Origin: Pseudomonas sp. JAI120
GTDB taxonomy: Bacteria > Pseudomonadota > Gammaproteobacteria > Pseudomonadales > Pseudomonadaceae
Length of the DNA: 64,000 nucleotides
Reading direction: 5' to 3'
Assembly: GCF_014207255.1 (NCBI RefSeq)
Contig: NZ_JACHCZ010000002.1
Span: forward strand, 1,059,802 to 1,123,801
Made by a program: the position numbers and the translations under genes
Shown: positions 9,146 to 17,290 of the stretch, one piece after another
Layout of the letters: every line of letters starts with the position of its first letter
How positions within the stretch are numbered: position 1 is the first letter of the stretch
The notes under the pieces: generated by a model
What the model saw: the letters and a program-made list of their open reading frames with translations, nothing else
Databases searched by the model: none
Told to the model about the DNA's origin: nothing

Positions 9146-9174
9146 ATTTTATAGACAATCGAAAGCTTTGTCAG
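9146..9174 (-). promoter_or_regulatory. Sigma-70-type promoter for the antisense 57-aa/ADP-ribosyltransferase pair
   Basis: On the minus strand a CTGACA -35 element (9169-9174) and a TAAAAT -10 element (9146-9151) are separated by exactly 17 bp. Transcription would begin near 9139, giving a leader of about 30 nt before the 57-aa gene. The rest of 9175-9427 shows no credible gene. Confidence 0.55.
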
Positions 9175-9427
9175 TTTGGCTTTCGGGCCACTCATTTCAT
9201 CACGCGTACGAGCTTCGTCGTCCGAAGATTCAAGAGGCCTGCAGCACCAAGCGCCTGATATGCCGCAATCGCCTTTAGAAGCTAGGAAGCATTGACTTCG
9301 TGACGGTGCGCGACCTCTCATGACCTGCGCTCCTCGAACAGTAATCTTCAACATTCTGCATTCCCAAATACCCAAAGCACCCAAGTTTATATTTCTTGCT
9401 GCGCTCAAGACCTCCATCCGGTTTTCT

Positions 9428-9450
9428 GTACCTGAACTCATATCAGGTAC
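9428..9450. repeat. Perfect 8-bp inverted repeat upstream of the TIGR03757-family gene
   Basis: GTACCTGA (9428-9435) and TCAGGTAC (9443-9450) are perfect inverted copies with a 7-nt loop, ending 6 bp before the ATG at 9457. It could be an operator or an RNA hairpin that occludes the weak ribosome-binding site of the next gene. There is no U-tract, so it is not a typical terminator. Confidence 0.45.
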
Positions 9451-9456
9451 GGTGCC

Positions 9457-9885
9457 ATGCTCCAGATCCTTACCCACCTTAGCGAACCGCGGCACTGGCT
9501 GCTCCCACTGCTACTGCTCTCGCCCGCTGCTGCCCAAGCAGAAACCTGGGTCGTTACCAATCAGACCCATCCGGTATCGGCGCCCTCTGGCACTCGCATC
9601 ATTCTTCTGGATGATCACCAACGTCTTGAGGAGCAACTGTCCCAGATACTGCCTGCCGATCCGCGCCAGGCTGAAGCAACGGTCCAACGCTACTTAGCCA
9701 GCCCTGCCGGCAAACGTCTCCAAAGCGACCTGGCTCAGGCGCAGCAGGGGGTCACAGACGCCTGGAGCCTGGGAATCGAAAAGCTCCCGGCCGTAGTCGT
9801 TGACCGTCGCTACGTAGTGTACGGCGAGCCGGATGTGGCTAAAGCCGTCACGCTGATTGATCGAGCACGGAGCCTGTCTAGATGA
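9457..9885 (+). CDS. ICE protein, PFL_4709 (TIGR03757) family, DUF1525, TrbC/TraW-like
   Basis: A 142-aa protein with a signal peptide (hydrophobic core LLPLLLLSPAAAQA) and a compact body carrying GIEKLPAVVVDRRYVVYGEPDV, a thioredoxin-like/TrbC-type pattern typical of this ICE family. It resumes the transfer operon after the antisense insert and overlaps the next gene by ATGA. Its ribosome-binding site is weak, and a strong hairpin lies immediately upstream. Confidence 0.78.
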   Translation: MLQILTHLSEPRHWLLPLLLLSPAAAQAETWVVTNQTHPVSAPSGTRIILLDDHQRLEEQLSQILPADPRQAEATVQRYLASPAGKRLQSDLAQAQQGVTDAWSLGIEKLPAVVVDRRYVVYGEPDVAKAVTLIDRARSLSR

Positions 9886-10823
9886 GGCGATTAGGTTTTC
9901 AGATCAAGTCATTGTCGCTGGCCATCACTTTCAGCATGTCCTTCAGCGCATCAGCTGCGATCACCTCTGCATCCATCATTGCGTCAACGCTGTCGCCGAC
10001 GTGCTTGGAATACAGGGTTGTAGGTATCTGCTATTGGCTGCTCTGCACGCCTTTCGGCTGCAAAATCAAAACCTCGACAAAGGTTCGTCACTATGTGCCA
10101 GACGCGGTGGTGTCAGCATATTCGAATACGGGGATGAACCCCTGGATAGAGATGTCTCCTATGGGAGCACCGAATCCCATGGCCCAAGCAGGAAACGACG
10201 GCACCACCAATCACGTCGCTGAAAACAACATCATCAAGTTCAAGGAAGCCGATGTCATAGGCCACCCTGGCGGTGCGACTTTCAGTCAATTTGCCAGCGC
10301 TTCTGGCTATATCTGCAAAGGCGCGACATTACCGCTCGTACCCTACTTCCTGAGCACCCTCGATCCGATTGCCTGGCGATACGGCGTACCCGAGTCCGTC
10401 TACCCCGAAGCACTGATTCCGGGGAAGCGCGAAGTCGGCAGCCTATTCACAGCCAGTATTTGGGGGAATGTCTATCCACGTAGTGGCTTTCTCAACCAGA
10501 CCGATGACTATAAGACCGGCGCCGTCATTGCACAGCGCGCCGGTGACGTAGTCACCCGCCCAGGCCAAGTACATGTCTATCTGCCAATGCTCGCCCTTCC
10601 CTACGCCGGATACTGGCCTGCGGGGCCACTACGCGAAGGTGACGCCTCCACAGGCAAGTGGCAAGAGCTGACCCCAGTCCTCAACCCGACTTGCGCAACC
10701 TTTCCCACTATCGGCCCCAACATCGATGCGCAGGATGGCGGCTACGCCTGGGCGCTCTGGCGCCCATATTCCTGCTGCCAACGTCGTGGTCAGACCTTCC
10801 TCGGCAGTACGGACTTCCTATGA
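9882..10823 (+). CDS. ICE protein, PFL_4710 (TIGR03756) family, TraU-like
   Basis: A 313-aa exported protein. The signal peptide covers roughly residues 1-26, and a cysteine-rich N-terminal region follows (CLEYRVVGICYWLLCTPFGC). A second Cys-rich patch lies at the C-terminus (PYSCCQRRGQTF). Such cysteines are the hallmark of TraU-type proteins needed for DNA transfer in F-like systems and fit with the DsbA/G-like protein encoded upstream. It is coupled to its neighbour by ATGA at the 5' end. Confidence 0.82.
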   Translation: MRRLGFQIKSLSLAITFSMSFSASAAITSASIIASTLSPTCLEYRVVGICYWLLCTPFGCKIKTSTKVRHYVPDAVVSAYSNTGMNPWIEMSPMGAPNPMAQAGNDGTTNHVAENNIIKFKEADVIGHPGGATFSQFASASGYICKGATLPLVPYFLSTLDPIAWRYGVPESVYPEALIPGKREVGSLFTASIWGNVYPRSGFLNQTDDYKTGAVIAQRAGDVVTRPGQVHVYLPMLALPYAGYWPAGPLREGDASTGKWQELTPVLNPTCATFPTIGPNIDAQDGGYAWALWRPYSCCQRRGQTFLGSTDFL

Positions 10824-10843
10824 CACAGCGATCGGAGCACAAC

Positions 10844-12205
10844 ATGAAATTCACCACCTTGGCGATAGGGCTCACCTGCTGCCTCAGCAGCGCAATAGCG
10901 TTCTCTGCTGACCCAATCAACATCTCATCCTCCGGCAGTGTCATTGGTGACGACGTGCTCTACAACATCGGTGGGGGGAGCGCAGTGGCCATGGGCAGCG
11001 CTGGCAACATGGACAGTATTTCCGTAGGTGGCGGTTGGAACAACAATCTGATCTGCGGAAACATGAGCCTTAGTAACACATTACAAAATCAGTTGAACGG
11101 GGCCACTTCTGGATTCCAGAACATCATGACCTCGGTGGTACAGAACGCCACTAGCGCCGTGGCTTCGTTGCCGGCATTGATTCTTCAACGTGCGAACCCG
11201 GCGCTATACAACCTCATCACCAACGGCATCCTGCAGGCCCGACTCGACTTTGATCGATCCAAAGGCACTTGCCGCGCCATTGGAGAAAAAATGGCCGATA
11301 TCGCCGGCAACCAGATGGGCTGGGGCAAGCTCGCTGAGGGTCAGGCCATGAGCCAGGCGCTGACATCCAACACGGACGCGGTATCTGCGGTGGAGCAAGT
11401 CGAAAAAAAAGGTGGCAACGACGGCGTCACTTGGGTTGGGGGTGATCGAGCAGGAGGTTCCGGTCAGAAGCCTATTCGTATCGTAGGTGACGTCACCAAA
11501 GCGGGCTACAACCTGCTGAACAAGCGAGCCGCAAGCGACACCTCATCGATTAGTAAAGACAACTGCAACAATGGCATGGTGTGCAACGTTTGGTCATCAC
11601 CCCAAGAGGCCACGACCTTCGCCAATCGTGTGCTGGGGGAACAACAACAGCAGACCTGTGACAGTTGTCCTAAAACGGTTACAGCTGCTGGCGTCGGTCT
11701 GACGCCGCTGATCCAGGAAACCTACGACACCAAGCTGAAAGCCTTGCAGGAACTGCTGAACGGGGGAAAAACCCTCTCCATCGAAAACCTGGAAGCCGCG
11801 AGTAGCAACTCTCTGCCCATTACCCGGGGCGTTGTAGCAGCGCTCAAGGATGAGCGTGATCAGGACGTACTTGCTCGCAGGCTTGCCTCAGAAGTCGCGC
11901 TTTCTGACGTTTTGGAGAAAGCCTTAACCCTGCAGCGCACGTTGATGGCGGGCAGTCGCGAGCCGAACGTCGCGGCTAATGACCTCGCCCTCCAGGCAGT
12001 CGGTCAGCAGAGTTCCTCGCTGCAGCAGGAAATTGGCAATCTGAAAATGGAACTGGATATGCGTCAGCAGCTCGCGAAAAACTCGCCCCTCACAATCATT
12101 GAGCGCGGTAAAGCGCGGGCCGAAGACTCTCGGGGCGTGTTTCAGGGGGCACCTGAAACGGATCGATTGGAGCAGTTGCAGTCGCCCGCCAAGAACAAAC
12201 AGTGA
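10844..12205 (+). CDS. ICE protein, PFL_4711 (TIGR03755) family, TraH-like
   Basis: A 453-aa exported protein. I chose ATG 10844 because GGAG (10833-10836) precedes it and a classic signal peptide begins there (MKFTTLAIGLTCCLSSAIAF). The ATG at 10820, overlapping the previous stop, is the alternative. The body has a Gly/Ser-rich N-terminal part, a CDSCPK motif near residue 275 and a long predicted helical, Gln-rich C-terminus. TraH-like proteins assist pilus assembly at the outer membrane. Confidence 0.8.
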   Translation: MKFTTLAIGLTCCLSSAIAFSADPINISSSGSVIGDDVLYNIGGGSAVAMGSAGNMDSISVGGGWNNNLICGNMSLSNTLQNQLNGATSGFQNIMTSVVQNATSAVASLPALILQRANPALYNLITNGILQARLDFDRSKGTCRAIGEKMADIAGNQMGWGKLAEGQAMSQALTSNTDAVSAVEQVEKKGGNDGVTWVGGDRAGGSGQKPIRIVGDVTKAGYNLLNKRAASDTSSISKDNCNNGMVCNVWSSPQEATTFANRVLGEQQQQTCDSCPKTVTAAGVGLTPLIQETYDTKLKALQELLNGGKTLSIENLEAASSNSLPITRGVVAALKDERDQDVLARRLASEVALSDVLEKALTLQRTLMAGSREPNVAANDLALQAVGQQSSSLQQEIGNLKMELDMRQQLAKNSPLTIIERGKARAEDSRGVFQGAPETDRLEQLQSPAKNKQ

Positions 12206-12215
12206 GGAGTAGGCC

Positions 12216-12596
12216 ATGACCGATAAACGAAGGCCTAGCAATGCCTCCAACCCCTCGGTGGTTCGTCGAGCGGGCAGGGCCATCCTAATCGCGCTTGCCG
12301 TGTTGCTCGCCAATACCGCAGTCGCGGTCTTCATCAGCAGCGTATTGATGAGCGTGTTCGACAGCGCCGAGCAATGGCAAGCCTGGCGCACTGACAATTA
12401 CTGGCTGCTTCTCTGTTGGCGATTGATGCTTTATATGGCAATTACCTACGCCTGGCTGAAGCTCAAGTATCGACTGCCACAATCAGATCGCACTAAGCAT
12501 CGCAGAAGCATCTTAAAGATTGAAGTAATGCTGATGATACTGGTGTTAATGATTGAACTGAGCAAAGCTGTATCCCTAGCAGGAGGCGTCCAATGA
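12216..12596 (+). CDS. Conserved ICE membrane protein, function unknown
   Basis: A 126-aa protein with a basic N-terminus and three predicted transmembrane helices (about residues 25-48, 64-85 and 101-122). A GGAG ribosome-binding site precedes ATG 12216, and the stop overlaps the TraG-like gene by ATGA. A small polytopic protein regularly precedes the TraG-like gene in this ICE family. No function can be assigned. Confidence 0.72.
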   Translation: MTDKRRPSNASNPSVVRRAGRAILIALAVLLANTAVAVFISSVLMSVFDSAEQWQAWRTDNYWLLLCWRLMLYMAITYAWLKLKYRLPQSDRTKHRRSILKIEVMLMILVLMIELSKAVSLAGGVQ

Positions 12597-14104
12597 CGCT
12601 CTATACCAATGATTATTTGGAGTACTACCTAACACTGGCCGGATGGATTATCAACAACGGTATTTGGTCGATGATTTCAGATACCGGATTATTTGCACTG
12701 CCATTCTGCATCATTGTTATCAAAGAGTGGCTGAAAGTTCGTGGAGAAGGTGCTGATGAGGGTAACAAAGGCGTCCTCTCACTAGCCCGAATCGAAACCA
12801 ACATCTACGTCGGTTACGTCGTCGTGGCGCTTTGCGGCGTCCCAGCAGTAAATGTTAGTTTTGACACGTTGGCATTTGATCAAAGTAGATCTCAGCAGTG
12901 TCAGTACAACTTACCTAAACCCGCGGACACTGGTTGGAACACAACATTCAGTACTCTGGCAGGCAAGAGTGCAGAAATGCCCATGTGGTGGGCCTTTATG
13001 CATGCGTTATCAAAGGGATTGACCAGCGGCGCTGTCGCGGCCATACCCTGCGGAACTGATCTCCGGCAAATGCGGATGGAAGTGGATAACACCAAAATAA
13101 ACAACCCATTGCTGGCTCAGGAAATAGGAGATTTTACGCACGACTGTTATGGTCCTTCCCGAGCTAGGTTATTTATGCGTCAACCCGACTTGGGAACTAA
13201 GGCGAATGATCCAAAGTTTTTGGAGGATCTCAGCTGGATCGGCTCCCACTTTCTTCTGAACACTTCTGGCTATTACGATACGGATTACTCTAAAACACCC
13301 AGGAGTTCCTGGCCCTACAGCGCTACCCGCGACGTAGGCTTGCCACAAGTGAGTGGAGGCGGTGGGTATCCGACTTGCAAACAATGGTGGTTCGATAGCG
13401 GTGTGGGCTTACGGGATCGCATCAAGGATCAAGTATCACCAGATCTCATGACCAAAATGCTTGGTTGGGCGAAGTGGATGTCCCAGGACGAAGTGACCGA
13501 CTCACTTGTTAGGCAACTGGTCTCGCCGTCGAATCAGGTGAAAGGGGATGTTTATACGGACTACGGGGGGCAAATCAACGGAACCGTTTGGAATGGAGCA
13601 GCCCGGGCAGCGGGGACTTTCGGAGTTGCATTAGGATCTATGGCCTATTTCCCAGCTATGGACATGGTTCGCCAGGCGCTACCGATGGTCATGGCGTTCT
13701 TAAAAATGGCGATGGTAATTTGCATTCCGTTGGTGCTGATTGTCGGTGCTTACCAACTTAAAGTGGCCATGACTATGTCCGTAGTGTTTTTTGCTCTGAT
13801 CTTCGTGGACTTCTGGTTTCAACTGGCAAGATGGGTCGATACCACGATACTGGACGCTTTATATGGAGCCGGCTCCCCGCATTTATCATTTGATCCTGTG
13901 ATGGGTTTGAACACTGCTACCCAGGACGCAATCTTGAACTTCGTGATGGGATCGATGTTCATCATCCTGCCGGTATTTTGGATAGGCGCGCTGGGATGGG
14001 CAGGGGTTAGTGCGGGAAATGCGCTGGAAGGTCTTAGCAGCGGAACAAAAGATGTTAAACAAGCAGGATCACAAGGCAGCAAAGAACTGAGGAATGTGCT
14101 TTGA
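12593..14104 (+). CDS. TraG-like mating-pair stabilisation protein (N-terminal TraG domain)
   Basis: A 503-aa integral membrane protein. The start MTLYTNDYLEYYLTLAGWI and the alternation of N-terminal membrane helices, a long periplasmic loop with several Cys and Trp residues, and a C-terminal cluster of helices (about residues 350-480) match the ICE TraG_N family (PF07916). It corresponds to the first half of F TraG, needed for pilus assembly and mating-pair stability. It ends the rightward transfer operon; the next gene is convergent. Confidence 0.85.
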   Translation: MTLYTNDYLEYYLTLAGWIINNGIWSMISDTGLFALPFCIIVIKEWLKVRGEGADEGNKGVLSLARIETNIYVGYVVVALCGVPAVNVSFDTLAFDQSRSQQCQYNLPKPADTGWNTTFSTLAGKSAEMPMWWAFMHALSKGLTSGAVAAIPCGTDLRQMRMEVDNTKINNPLLAQEIGDFTHDCYGPSRARLFMRQPDLGTKANDPKFLEDLSWIGSHFLLNTSGYYDTDYSKTPRSSWPYSATRDVGLPQVSGGGGYPTCKQWWFDSGVGLRDRIKDQVSPDLMTKMLGWAKWMSQDEVTDSLVRQLVSPSNQVKGDVYTDYGGQINGTVWNGAARAAGTFGVALGSMAYFPAMDMVRQALPMVMAFLKMAMVICIPLVLIVGAYQLKVAMTMSVVFFALIFVDFWFQLARWVDTTILDALYGAGSPHLSFDPVMGLNTATQDAILNFVMGSMFIILPVFWIGALGWAGVSAGNALEGLSSGTKDVKQAGSQGSKELRNVL

Positions 14105-14132
14105 AAGGATGAGTAGTGCCTACGTCAGGGCG

Positions 14133-14474
14133 CTACTCATCGGCATCCCCAAACGTATGGCAATTTCCGTACATGTCATAATAACCCCACCCATCGGGAC
14201 CATCTCGCCAGCCGACTGCAAATCCCTCTTTCCGACCTCCCTCATGACGTGGGGAAATTGCCCCCTTCATCAGGGCAAGAAAAATAATACCAATAGTCAA
14301 GACTGCAATGAAGGCGTTAGCCAGCCATGTCCAAAAAAACACGGCCAATGCGATCAGAGCCAGACGCTTAACCCAGCGCATTGTGCTGTTATGACTGCAC
14401 CAAACGAGGCGCACAACCTGGCCCAGGCCATAGCCCAAACGACTTGCTACTCCCTGGGATGTCTGTGTGGTCAT
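14133..14474 (-). CDS. DUF3742-like ICE membrane protein
   Basis: A 113-aa protein starting MTTQTSQGVASRLGYGLGQV with a central pair of hydrophobic helices (about residues 36-70) and a Gly/Tyr-rich soluble tail. ICEs of this group usually carry a DUF3742 gene next to traG, with just this style of N-terminus, and the assignment rests on that. AAGGAG lies 5-10 bp before the ATG. It converges on the TraG-like gene with 28 bp between the stops. Function unknown. Confidence 0.65.
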   Translation of the reverse strand: MTTQTSQGVASRLGYGLGQVVRLVWCSHNSTMRWVKRLALIALAVFFWTWLANAFIAVLTIGIIFLALMKGAISPRHEGGRKEGFAVGWRDGPDGWGYYDMYGNCHTFGDADE

Positions 14475-14617
14475 GGCGCGTCTCCTTCATGCCCATTCTA
14501 GAGGCGATTTGACATTACTTATAATACCGATTTTTCTCTGCCGCAAGATCAGGAGACAAACGGCCGTTACACTCGGCACCAAACGCCCGCCCCTTTTCAC
14601 TGCAAAAATGGCCCAAA

Positions 14618-14701
14618 GGGTAAAAGGTTTTGTAGAAGCGAATGGAATGGTTCACAAGGGTAAAAGCCCTACCCGAAAGGGCCGCTTTTAGCGGGTAAAA
14701 G
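14618..14701. repeat. Three direct GGGTAAAAG repeats (iteron-like)
   Basis: GGGTAAAAG occurs at 14618-14626, 14658-14666 and 14693-14701, with start-to-start spacings of 40 and 35 bp, in the non-coding region between the DUF3742-like gene and the unknown gene at 14710. The second and third copies flank an imperfect hairpin. They may bind a regulator or form part of a transfer origin or replication region. Confidence 0.5.
14661..14691 (-). terminator. Possible terminator downstream of the unknown 163-aa gene
   Basis: Read on the minus strand, TAAAAGC and AGGG/CCCT segments form an imperfect stem (2-nt bulge) with the loop TTCGGGT, starting about 20 bp after the stop at 14710 and followed by CTTTTACC. 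The U-tract is short, so this may equally be a regulatory hairpin belonging to the GGGTAAAAG repeats. I see nothing else in 14475-14709. Confidence 0.35.
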
Positions 14702-14709
14702 GACCAATC

Positions 14710-15201
14710 TTAAGGAATCTCTCGCGGGATATAAATTTCAACTAACTCTTCTTCTGTAAAACTGCTGAGCAAAGAAAAGTAATTAGCTCTGGAATCAACC
14801 GTCAAAGGTTGGATAGGACCTAGCCCAATAAGAGTTGAAACCGCCTCGTCAGGCGTCATTTCGCTAGTAAGTGGAGCTCTCCGCCCGGAGTAATAAACCT
14901 TGTCTGACGCAACGGCAACATCCAGTAAGTCACGTACTTCGCCGTAACGAGGGTAACGCGCGGCGGTTAAAAATACCCCATCGAAAACGACAAACACGCT
15001 ATCAACGTGAGGAATAATATATTTAGCTAAAGCGACAACCAGAGGAAGGTTGTTATTATACCTTGCTTCATCGTCGTCAAGATCATTTTCTACGCTCGCA
15101 AAAAGAATGATCTCATCACACTTATTGTCACGTATCAAATCACAAAGTGCCCAAACATTATCTGAGGTTGATTTCGTAGCGTAGCGAAGTGAAACCATCA
15201 T
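14710..15201 (-). CDS. Hypothetical protein of the ICE, unrecognised
   Basis: A 163-aa soluble acidic protein starting MMVSLRYATKSTSDNVWALC behind GAGG. Alternating hydrophobic strands and helices (DEIILFASVEND, SVFVVFDGVF) suggest an alpha/beta fold. I do not recognise a family. Its codon use is AT-richer than the chromosomal genes, and its orientation is opposite to the relaxase gene, which together suggest cargo or a regulatory accessory gene. It lies directly beside the relaxase-proximal intergenic region. Confidence 0.6.
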   Translation of the reverse strand: MMVSLRYATKSTSDNVWALCDLIRDNKCDEIILFASVENDLDDDEARYNNNLPLVVALAKYIIPHVDSVFVVFDGVFLTAARYPRYGEVRDLLDVAVASDKVYYSGRRAPLTSEMTPDEAVSTLIGLGPIQPLTVDSRANYFSLLSSFTEEELVEIYIPREIP

Positions 15202-15403
15202 TTTTTCCTCACCGGGTCGATCTGCGGCACCGTGCCCTTAAACCGAAACGACGATTATTTTGCATTCCTTTCTCCGTCACCACCATAGAAAGATGGCTTT
15301 TCGCCAAAAGAAATACCTGAGACCACCAGTAAACCTTTCCTCTTGCTCGCCCCCCCGTTGATAGGAGAAAAGCCTGCCCCATGATTCATTAATGGAGCCG
15401 ACG
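15202..15403. other. Divergent intergenic region before the relaxase gene; candidate oriT/promoter area
   Basis: About 200 bp separate the unknown minus-strand gene from the relaxase gene. The region holds a short inverted repeat (CTTTT-CGCC-AAAAG near 15298-15311) and a C-run. In ICEclc an origin of transfer lies next to the relaxase gene, so this is a candidate by position only. No nic-site consensus is recognised. Confidence 0.25.
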
Positions 15404-17290
15404 ATGTTCTCAATCTTCCGCCGCAGCAAAAAGCTACCTGCTGCCGTCTCTTCTCCGAAAGGCTACCTGAAACCAGCCCAGGCACAGGACTTGCTCGCAA
15501 CTCCGCGCCGACAAAAACTTCTGGAGAACATTTGGCAACGCGCATCGTTATCCCGCTCTCAGTTTGCAGAACTCTATCGGCTTCCACTTGAGCGCTACGC
15601 GGAGTTGGTCCAGCAGCTCCCTGCTTCGCAAAACCACCACCATGCACACCCTGGCGGCATGCTGGATCACGGGCTTGAAATCGTCGCCTATGCATTGAAG
15701 ATCCGACAGACCTATCTACTCCCTATAGGCGCACCACCGGAATCTCAATCAGCACAGGCTGAAGCGTGGACTGCCGCAGCAGCTTATGGCGCTCTGATAC
15801 ATGACCTTGGAAAGATTGCCGTCGACGTGCATATCGAACTGGAGGGAGGTAAGACCTGGCACCCATGGCATGGTCCAATCAATCGTCCTTACCGCTTTCG
15901 TTACGTGAAAGGACGCAGCTACCAACTACATGGGGCCGCAGCTGCACTGATCTACGCCCAGATCCTCTCCCCGGAGATTCTGGACTGGCTCAGTGACTTC
16001 CCAGAAGTGTGGTCGCAGTTAGTCTTTGTATTGGCCGGTCAATACGAACACGCAGGAATTCTGGGAGAAATAGTAGTCAAGGCCGACCAGGCGTCCGTAG
16101 CCCAGGAACTGGGCGGAAACCCATCCCGCGCATTGTCCGCGCCCAAGCAGTCTTTGCAGCGGCAATTGGCAGAAGGGTTGCGCTACTTGGTCCGGGATAC
16201 ATTCAAATTGAATCAACCCGATGGTCCGTCAGATGGATGGCTGACACAGGATGCTCTTTGGCTGGTTAGCAAACCTATTGCAGATCAATTGCGGGCCTAC
16301 TTGCTGACTCAGGGCGTTGAGGGCGTGCCCAGCTCGAATGCGCCCTTCTTCAACATGCTGCAGGATCAGGGGGTTATCCAGACCAATACCCAGGACAAGG
16401 CGATCTGGAGGGCCACGATCGACAATGGTCGCGGCTGGCGAAACACCTTCACTCTGTTGAAGCTTTCGCCGGCACTGATCTGGAATGACCCCACCGATCG
16501 GCCAACTGCATACGCGGGCACCCTTGAGGTAGAAGCGGGCAATTCGGTAGAAGAGTCTTCGGCGGAAAGCAGCATCTCTAAGCGACCAGAGACCTTGCCC
16601 CAGGACGTTGGATTTAAAGGGGCGCATACAGATTCAGCACCGGCAGAAACAATACCATTTGACCTCCCGCAGCCTTCTCCCAGCAATCCAGCTGAATTTG
16701 ACGAACTACTGGCCCTCCTTGGTAATATCAAAGAGCCACCATCGAACAATGATAACCATAATGTCTCAGCGGCACACACCGCCCCCCTTCAATTGGATGA
16801 TTCTCAGCCTTGCATCAGCGCCAATGAATGGGGCTCGCCACTCGCAACTCCAATAGAAGTAACATCGATGCCAAGGAATAACACCGATTTCGGTAAGGGA
16901 TTTGTTGAATGGCTTAAAAAAGGCATCGCATCCCGAAGCATCATAATAAATGACGCCAAAGCACAGGTTCATACGGTGGCGGGGACTGCCATGCTGGTAA
17001 CGCCTGGAATATTCAAGCGTTATGTCCTGGAGTTCCCTCAAATTGAACTGCAGGCGAAAGCACAGCAGGTAAATGCTTGGCAGATGGTTCAGAGGAGTTT
17101 TGAGAAGCTGAAACTCCATAAAAAAACTGAAAAACACCTGAATATCTGGACATGCAATGTTGTTGGGCCTCGAAAATCTAAGCAGCTCAAGGGGTACTTA
17201 CTTATTGACCCGCTTACGATTTTCTCTGAAGTCCCCTTCGACAACTTAAGCCTGTCTCTGAAATCAGAAATGTTGGAATCGCCAGAATGA
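15404..17290 (+). CDS. MobH-family relaxase (TraI_2 domain protein)
   Basis: A 628-aa protein that would nick the transfer origin and lead the transferred strand. The N-terminal TraI_2 region shows the three-histidine signature of MobH relaxases (HHHAHPGG, His78-80), an HD-type site (IHDLGK, His133-Asp134), and the segment WHPWHGPINRPYRFRY. The C-terminal portion (about residues 490-620) looks like the helical/winged TraI_2_C domain. A low-complexity linker separates the two. I chose ATG 15404 because GGAG at 15394-15397 fits it; ATG 15392 is the alternative. It overlaps the integrase gene by ATGA. Confidence 0.88.
   Translation: MFSIFRRSKKLPAAVSSPKGYLKPAQAQDLLATPRRQKLLENIWQRASLSRSQFAELYRLPLERYAELVQQLPASQNHHHAHPGGMLDHGLEIVAYALKIRQTYLLPIGAPPESQSAQAEAWTAAAAYGALIHDLGKIAVDVHIELEGGKTWHPWHGPINRPYRFRYVKGRSYQLHGAAAALIYAQILSPEILDWLSDFPEVWSQLVFVLAGQYEHAGILGEIVVKADQASVAQELGGNPSRALSAPKQSLQRQLAEGLRYLVRDTFKLNQPDGPSDGWLTQDALWLVSKPIADQLRAYLLTQGVEGVPSSNAPFFNMLQDQGVIQTNTQDKAIWRATIDNGRGWRNTFTLLKLSPALIWNDPTDRPTAYAGTLEVEAGNSVEESSAESSISKRPETLPQDVGFKGAHTDSAPAETIPFDLPQPSPSNPAEFDELLALLGNIKEPPSNNDNHNVSAAHTAPLQLDDSQPCISANEWGSPLATPIEVTSMPRNNTDFGKGFVEWLKKGIASRSIIINDAKAQVHTVAGTAMLVTPGIFKRYVLEFPQIELQAKAQQVNAWQMVQRSFEKLKLHKKTEKHLNIWTCNVVGPRKSKQLKGYLLIDPLTIFSEVPFDNLSLSLKSEMLESPE

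Noticed and set aside
9076-9495. 139-aa minus-strand frame upstream of the 57-aa gene
   Set aside because: It overlaps the well-supported 57-aa gene in another frame, crosses its promoter and the hairpin at 9428, and looks like random sequence.
14094-14501. 135-aa and 74-aa plus-strand frames after the TraG-like gene
   Set aside because: They lie opposite the DUF3742-like gene or in repeat-bearing DNA and have no ribosome-binding sites.
14618-14701. CRISPR array
   Set aside because: Only three 9-bp repeats with no spacer/repeat length regularity; too short for CRISPR repeats, and no cas genes in the window.
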